Shown here in pieces: positions 15,675 through 20,224 of a DNA stretch of 20,224 bases (within the stretch, counting starts at the first letter, position 1; every line of letters starts with the position of its first letter). The DNA comes from GCA-002726655 sp046582185 (lineage in GTDB: Bacteria; Pseudomonadota; Gammaproteobacteria; Pseudomonadales; Azotimanducaceae). A program made the position numbers and the translations under genes. The notes under the pieces are model-generated. The model was not told the origin of the DNA. It ran no database searches and saw nothing but the letters and a program-made list of their open reading frames with translations. The stretch spans positions 1 to 20,224 of the forward strand of contig JAYGEX010000021.1 of assembly GCA_046582185.1 (NCBI GenBank), given 5' to 3'.

Positions 15675-16946
15675 TTGCATTTGGCGCGTCGATTCTACAA
15701 TATTCCAGCCCCTTTCCTTTTAGACCTGAATAGCATCAAACGCCTCGCCCTGTCATTTATATTTTTCACCGCTCTCATGGATTCGGTTGGCTTCGGCATT
15801 ATCATGCCCGTGCTGCCGGATCTGATTATGGATGTAACCGGTGAAAATCTGGCAACGTCCGCCGTATATGGCGGTTCGTTAATGTTCGTTTACGCCGTGA
15901 TGCAATTCTTCTTTGCGCCCGTTCTTGGCAACCTGTCAGATGCCTATGGCCGCAGACCCATCTTGTTGGCGTCTATGTTTGTGCTGGCAGTTAATTATGT
16001 CCTTATGGGCTTCGCACAAAGTCTGTTTCTATTAATACTTGGCAGAATTATTTCAGGCATCGGCGCATCCACAATGGGTACCTGCAATGCCTACATTGCC
16101 GATGTCATCGAACCTGAAGAGAGAGCGCAATACTTCGGCTTAATGGGCGCCGCCTTTGGCATGGGCTTTATCATTGGCCCGGTCATTGGCGGTTTTCTCG
16201 GTGAATATGGTGCGAGAATTCCCTTTTTTGCTACCGCTGCACTACTGTCCGCCAATTTTATTTTTGGCCTGTTTATACTTCCTGAATCCTTAAGTAAAGA
16301 GAATAGAAGGACATTCAAACCAGCCCGGGCGAATCCTTTCACGACCTTTATAGAATTGAGCAAGTTCAAGATCGTATTCGGCATTCTTGGCGTGCTGTTT
16401 GTTTATAATCTTGGACATCATGTACTGCCTTCGATCTGGAGCTATTACACGATTGAAAGATTTGACTGGTCGCCCAGGGAGATCGGCTACTCACTCGGCT
16501 TTATCGGTGTACTGATGGTATTCGTTCAGGGATTCCTGATACGAATTGTCATACCTAGGTTCGGCGTCAGATGGTCCGGCATCATTGGCATGTCGATGGC
16601 AGCAATTGCATTTATTGGTTATTCGGGTGCTAGCTCGCCTCTACTTTTATACATAGCGATGGTCCCGGGTGCACTGGGCGGACTCGCCGGCCCTGCCATG
16701 AGCGCCATTGCCTCCAGTCAAGTAGGCACGCAGCAACAGGGTGAACTACAAGGTGGAATTAGCAGCATGATGAGTCTGACTTCAATCATCAGCCCGCCAC
16801 TGATGACCCTTAGCTTTGGCTATTTTACCGCGGGTGATGCTTCCATATACCTGCCCGGCGCGCCTTTTCTATTAGCCGCAGCACTCACCGTGATAAGCCT
16901 GGCCATGTTCATCAAAACAACGAAAGGATATGTTCAACAGCCCTGA
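15675..16946 (+). CDS. TetA-like MFS drug exporter (DHA1 type)
   Basis: A twelve-helix major-facilitator proton antiporter in the inner membrane, about 423 aa. TetA-type landmarks are clear: MDSVGFGIIMPVLPDL in helix 1, motif A GNLSDAYGRRPILLAS after helix 2, and the antiporter motif C region GMGFIIGPVIGGFLGEYG in helix 5. A second motif-A-like loop between helices 8 and 9 is weak. No ATG occurs before helix 1; the TTG at 15675 or 15681 is the likely start, with only a poor GGGC-like site, so the N-terminus is uncertain by about ten residues. It follows the acyl-CoA dehydrogenase by 97 bases. Substrate unknown; relatives export tetracyclines, sugars or other small molecules, and tetracycline resistance is not implied. 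Confidence 0.88.
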   Translation: MHLARRFYNIPAPFLLDLNSIKRLALSFIFFTALMDSVGFGIIMPVLPDLIMDVTGENLATSAVYGGSLMFVYAVMQFFFAPVLGNLSDAYGRRPILLASMFVLAVNYVLMGFAQSLFLLILGRIISGIGASTMGTCNAYIADVIEPEERAQYFGLMGAAFGMGFIIGPVIGGFLGEYGARIPFFATAALLSANFIFGLFILPESLSKENRRTFKPARANPFTTFIELSKFKIVFGILGVLFVYNLGHHVLPSIWSYYTIERFDWSPREIGYSLGFIGVLMVFVQGFLIRIVIPRFGVRWSGIIGMSMAAIAFIGYSGASSPLLLYIAMVPGALGGLAGPAMSAIASSQVGTQQQGELQGGISSMMSLTSIISPPLMTLSFGYFTAGDASIYLPGAPFLLAAALTVISLAMFIKTTKGYVQQP

Positions 16947-17004
16947 GCTGTTCTTATAAACAGCCTTGAGCTGCTCTTGTAAACAGCCTTGAGCTTTTGT
17001 TACT
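16936..17004 (+). repeat. Three tandem 23-base repeats
   Basis: Three consecutive 23-base units begin aacagcc(c/t)tgagctg, at 16936, 16959 and 16982; the third diverges after tgagct. The first unit contains the transporter stop codon (16944-16946) and forms a small hairpin, AACAGC/GCTGTT. There is no T-run after the array. Confidence 0.8.
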
Positions 17005-17039
17005 AATATCCTAAGCACAGCACAACTTACTGGAGTTCC

Positions 17040-18383
17040 ATGGACGAATTCACAACATCAATCGAAGCAAGCCTCGAACTCATCGACAAATGGATAGCGT
17101 TTCAGCGCTACTACAAACAGCTACCTAGTATCTCGGTCGGCATTGCCCAGGGAGGCAACACTCTATTTGAGAAGAGCTATGGTATGGCGGACATGGAAAA
17201 GCGGACCGCCGCGGCGCCCACTACCCTGTATCGCATTGCCTCACACTCAAAGCTATTCACAACAAGTGCGATTATGCGACTTTATGAAGACAGCAAGCTG
17301 CGACTGGACGATTTAATCGTCGATCATCTCGAATGGTTCGCCAGCGGCAGCAATCCGGATCAAGCAGAAATGACCATTCGACAATTGCTTAGCCATAGTA
17401 GCGGCATGAATCGCGATGGCGATACAGATCACTGGTTCAATGATGAATTCCCTGATCTCGACAACTTAAAAAGACAATGCCAAGCCGGTATCCGCATGTT
17501 CGATGCCAATGTCAACTGGAAGTACTCCAACATGGCTTTCAGCCTGCTCGGTCACTTAATCGCTGCGGTTACGGACAAAGACTATGAAGCCGCCGTGAGC
17601 GAACTTGTGATTGAGCCTATGGAACTTGACCACACCATGCCTGACTTCACCGAAGCTAGCCTTGCGGAACATGCGATCGGCTACAACCCGGTCTTGCCTG
17701 GTGAGATACGTGAACCTCTCGACCACGTACATGCCCGTGCCATGAACGCCGCCACGGGATTCAGCAGTTGTGTACCTGACCTGCTGCGGTTCTATCATCT
17801 ACATCAACTTGACTCCGGAAAATTCCTACTAGACGCAAGCAAACGCGAGATGCAGCGCCAACAATTCAGCAAAGGGCCAATCCAGTGGGGACTTGGGTTT
17901 GAACTCGGCAGCAAGGACGATGTGAACTTTATTGGCCATTCCGGTGTTTACCCAGGCTTCTTAAGTCGCTCGGGATTTGACCCGGGAAACAATCTCACCA
18001 TTGTGGTATTGACGAATTCAAGCGACTCAATGCCTGGTTTGCTGTATGAAGGCATCTCATCCATCATTCACTATGTTCACAAGCAGCGAGCTAAGCTAAA
18101 AGGCGGTAAGGGTCATCACATATTGCTGGACGAGTTATCTGGATACTATCGCACCCGCTGGGGCATATCAGGCATCCAGCGAATAGGTGATGGCGCAATC
18201 AAATTTATGCCAGCATACCCCGACCCCAAAGAAACCTTTACCTGTCTCGACTATGTCGGTAAACAGACCTTCCGAGATGCAGATGGCCGGAACATTGGTG
18301 ATGAGACACAACTCAAAAGGAATTCCACTGGCGACTGGAGCATTAAGGGTTATGGCGACACCTTTGTTATTCCGGACTGGTAA
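17040..18383 (+). CDS. Serine hydrolase of the class C beta-lactamase / esterase EstB family
   Basis: A 447-aa penicillin-binding-protein-fold serine hydrolase. The nucleophile motif is SHSK (Ser68, Lys71), the second motif is YSN (Tyr162, Asn164), and the third is HSG (His300-Gly302) in FIGHSGVYPG, in place of the KTG of true beta-lactamases. HSG is common in esterase and peptidase members. No signal peptide is seen, so the protein should be cytoplasmic, which argues against a role on peptidoglycan or as a secreted beta-lactamase. About 90 residues after the catalytic domain form a beta-rich tail. The start ATG at 17040 has GGAG five bases before it. It ends the plus-strand set. The substrate is probably an ester or amide linked to the same catabolic theme, but that is inference. 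Confidence 0.9.
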   Translation: MDEFTTSIEASLELIDKWIAFQRYYKQLPSISVGIAQGGNTLFEKSYGMADMEKRTAAAPTTLYRIASHSKLFTTSAIMRLYEDSKLRLDDLIVDHLEWFASGSNPDQAEMTIRQLLSHSSGMNRDGDTDHWFNDEFPDLDNLKRQCQAGIRMFDANVNWKYSNMAFSLLGHLIAAVTDKDYEAAVSELVIEPMELDHTMPDFTEASLAEHAIGYNPVLPGEIREPLDHVHARAMNAATGFSSCVPDLLRFYHLHQLDSGKFLLDASKREMQRQQFSKGPIQWGLGFELGSKDDVNFIGHSGVYPGFLSRSGFDPGNNLTIVVLTNSSDSMPGLLYEGISSIIHYVHKQRAKLKGGKGHHILLDELSGYYRTRWGISGIQRIGDGAIKFMPAYPDPKETFTCLDYVGKQTFRDADGRNIGDETQLKRNSTGDWSIKGYGDTFVIPDW

Positions 18384-18428
18384 CGTATTGCGCTTTATGT
18401 GTTGGTGAAATTATTTTTATCCGTGACC

Positions 18429-18574
18429 GCTCTGGCAATAGAGGGGCTTTCGCTCGCTCTTCTCCTTGCGGCCATCCATGGTCTTCAGTCAATTCAACAT
18501 GTTCCGCTACTCGGGCATCCTGCCCTCTCTACGCTGCACAACTGCGCTCGTGATAGCCCCTCTATTGCCAGAGC
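18429..18574 (+). repeat. Stem-loop repeat, copy 3 (20-bp arms)
   Basis: The perfect arms gctctggcaatagaggggct (18429-18448) and complement (18555-18574) enclose a 106-base core that is more diverged from copies 1 and 2 but still aligns. TTGCGGCCATCC matches TTGTGGCC-TCC, a CGGG/CTCT-rich middle and ACGC block match, and ACTGCGCT ends the core as in the others. Arm sequence is unrelated to the other two copies. It lies in the tail-to-tail junction 45 bases after the serine hydrolase stop. Same orientation as copy 1. Confidence 0.75.
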
Positions 18575-18600
18575 TCAGCGATCGGGAAAAGTTACAGAGG

Positions 18601-18690
18601 ATACGGTATGTTCTTTATAAGGACGTGTTTTGCAGGGATGCAAAACTGTGAGTGCACCGTGCTACGAGTCCTGATAAAGGCATACCGTAT
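18601..18690. repeat. 90-base imperfect inverted repeat with inner hairpin
   Basis: The left arm (18601-18624, starting atacggtatg) and right arm (18668-18690, ending cataccgtat) pair over about 21 positions with a bulge. The loop contains a second hairpin, GTTTTGC/GCAAAAC (about 18627-18646). It stands immediately beside repeat copy 3 but shares no sequence with it. It may be a structured RNA, a small non-autonomous element or a terminator-like structure; no T-run is seen. Confidence 0.65.
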
Positions 18691-18728
18691 TCGTAGCGGA
18701 TTCCAGTGTAGGATCTATTCTGTCGGAG

Positions 18729-19157
18729 CTAGTTTGCCTGGCTGCTACCGCTCATATCAATATCAGCCGCCCGTGCCTCATTAAATTTGCTCGCATCAAT
18801 TGCATCAACCAACAATCCGGTAATGGCTCTTGGTAGCTGAGTGGTAATTAATTTGTCCCCGAATTTGATATCAGATGACCTCACCAGGATTTGATACTGT
18901 CCGTTTTCATCCACATAATCGCCGACTTGCTGGATGGTAATCCCTTGCAGTCTATCGCCTTCGACCTTATAGATCCTGCTACCTTCATAGATGGACTGCA
19001 CGGGTAGAGCGACCACATTCTCTTCCGTTGGCAATATTATTTTGAGATTGATAACACGGCCAATATCCAGGGACTCATCTGATGCGGTTGTGAAGAATGC
19101 ATCGAGCCCGCTCTGGCCACTTTTTACGTCACCGGAAAGCCGACCATCACCCACCAC
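18729..19157 (-). pseudogene. C-terminal remnant of an RND periplasmic adaptor (HlyD/AcrA type)
   Basis: About 135 residues match the last third of a membrane-fusion adaptor of an RND efflux pump: RLSGDVKSGQSGLDAFF, a barrel strand set with LKIILPTEENVVALPVQSIY, the RIYKVEGDRL hinge, and GDKLITTQLPRAITGL near the C-terminus. The signal peptide, lipoyl/coiled-coil hairpin and most of the barrel are missing. The open frame begins at GTG 19157, inside the end of the RND permease fragment and in another phase, so the piece has no start of its own. It is most likely the product of a deletion that joined it to the permease gene. Confidence 0.8.
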
Positions 19158-20203
19158 CCCACCCTGCCGCTCAGAAACAGGAAGAGCGTCAGCACCACAA
19201 GGATAAGGCCGGTGAATCCATTTTCAAATATCATCGTTAGCTGGTGTTTCAGCAGTATCCAGATTTCCTGATACACATGAATATCTACGCCCTTGGCAAG
19301 GGTAGGTCTAGTATCATCGAGCCATGATTGAAGTACCGCTGAGGATTTGATGGCATCAGAATCTGTGAGCCTCTCAAGATGCATTGTAATCGCCGCCCTG
19401 CCATCTTTAGGGCGCTTCTGAATCGTTGCAATATTACCAAGCTGAGTTAGCCGACCATCGGGAAGTACAGAGACTTCCAGCTGACTGAATCCAAACACGT
19501 CCCGTTTCTGATCCAGGCTGCGTAACAGTCTTGAACCCTGGCCACGACCAACAGTTCCTGCGGGAGAATTACTGCTTCTCGCTCTTACCTCCTGGGCGAT
19601 GTCATCAAGCGAGGTATTGAGTTCATATAATTTGGCGCTGGATACCTGAATGGCTAACTCTTCCTCAGGCAAGCCTTCGAAATTGATGCTATCAATACCC
19701 CGGGCTAACAATTGCTTTTCGAAATTCCTGACGATAAGAATTAGTCCACTAAGCGTACCGTCACTGGTGACCAATACAGCACTGATATATTCATAATCCT
19801 TCGCACGCTTGACGTTGATCGGCTCCATATCAGCTGGAAAGTTTCTGATCTGCGCAACTCGCTGCTTAATCTCGTCATTTGCCTGAATCATATCCACATC
19901 GAAGCCGAACTTGGCTCGAATCCAGGCTCCGCCGTTGTAACTCACGGAACGTAAATGCTGAAGACCTACGACAGTTCGCAATTGTTGTTCCACTGGAACG
20001 GTAATCAGCTTTTCAACATCTTCTGCTGATGCGCCTGGCCAATTTGCGCGAACATAGACAACGGGCATATCGATAGCCGGATCCAGCTGGGTGTGAATTC
20101 TATCCACCGCCCACATGCCTGCCAGGACCATCATTATCATGGCGAGATTAGACGCTACCTTATGACGGGTAAACACATCGATTAATGTGTTAGATGCACT
20201 CAT
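19124..20203 (-). pseudogene. N-terminal part of an RND efflux permease, truncated
   Basis: 359 residues of a normally about 1,030-residue inner-membrane RND transporter. Present are transmembrane helix 1 (about residues 17-36), the porter-domain start (QLDPAIDMPVVYVRANWPGA, DVEKLITVPVEQQL), PN1/PN2 segments and helix 2 (about 330-350, GFTGLILVVLTLFLFLSG). Sequence identity to RND stops at VGWWVMVGFPVT, directly before a TAA, where the adaptor remnant begins in another frame. Helices 3-12, including the proton-relay Asp/Lys residues, and the funnel domain are absent, so it cannot pump. The start ATG at 20203 is preceded directly by 12 G residues on this strand. Confidence 0.85.
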
Positions 20204-20215
20204 CCCCCCCCCCCC
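20204..20215 (-). repeat. Poly-G tract (12 G) abutting the RND start codon
   Basis: Twelve consecutive C on the plus strand, read as G on the coding strand, touch the ATG of the permease fragment. It occupies the ribosome-binding site position. Because it is nine bases from the end of the window, an assembly or sequencing artefact is possible. Confidence 0.7.
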
Positions 20216-20224
20216 GGAACAATT

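Noticed and set aside
16936..17004. Short CRISPR-like array
   Set aside because: Units are directly adjacent with no spacers.
18601..18690. Integron attC site
   Set aside because: No RYYYAAC/GTTRRRY core sites at the ends and no integron cassette context.

Overview
The window looks like a chromosomal segment of a gammaproteobacterium, probably marine. This is inferred from mid-range base composition, Shine-Dalgarno-led starts, a glcB-type malate synthase G, a TetA-like transporter, an RND efflux remnant and a family III CoA-transferase/CitE-lyase operon. The taxon is inferred from protein flavour only. No rRNA, tRNA, IS element or CRISPR array is seen.

Layout. 1-3341 holds an unrecognised cytoplasmic protein (minus strand, with an attenuator-like hairpin set in its leader) and an alpha/beta hydrolase (minus strand). 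3515-4231 is a divergent SDR protein that lacks the usual YxxxK pair. 4232-4912 is a tail-to-tail gap with two copies of a stem-loop repeat and a scrap of a second SDR gene. 4913-5950 is an AhpD-like/carboxymuconolactone-decarboxylase-fold protein. It appears as two abutting ORFs but reads as one gene if an in-frame UGA at 5291-5293 is selenocysteine: the UGA occupies the second position of a CxxC motif and a SECIS-like hairpin follows it. 6017-7562 is a decayed response regulator with receiver, PAS, GGDEF-like and GAF parts. 7602-9776 is malate synthase G.

Back to back with malate synthase, across a 389-base divergent gap carrying operator-like repeats, runs a plus-strand set. It comprises a dienelactone hydrolase, two single-hotdog MaoC proteins, a family III CoA-transferase, a malyl-CoA/beta-methylmalyl-CoA lyase-like protein, an acyl-CoA dehydrogenase, a TetA-like MFS exporter and a serine hydrolase. 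The core genes overlap by ATGA/GTGA. A coherent reading, which is inference, is: CoA activation of a branched or dicarboxylic acid, desaturation, hydration, lyase cleavage to an acyl-CoA plus glyoxylate, and capture of the glyoxylate by malate synthase. The mesaconyl-CoA / beta-methylmalyl-CoA sequence is the closest known template.

The right end (18429-20215) has a third copy of the stem-loop repeat, a separate 90-base inverted repeat, and an RND permease 5' part joined out of frame to an adaptor-protein 3' part, both apparently pseudogenes. A run of 12 G lies directly against the permease start codon.

The two observations most worth following are the UGA-recoded AhpD-like protein and the repeat family. 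The repeats have a shared core of about 92-106 bases enclosed by perfect inverted arms of 17-26 bases whose sequence differs in every copy, and they occur in both tail-to-tail gene junctions of the window and nowhere else in it.
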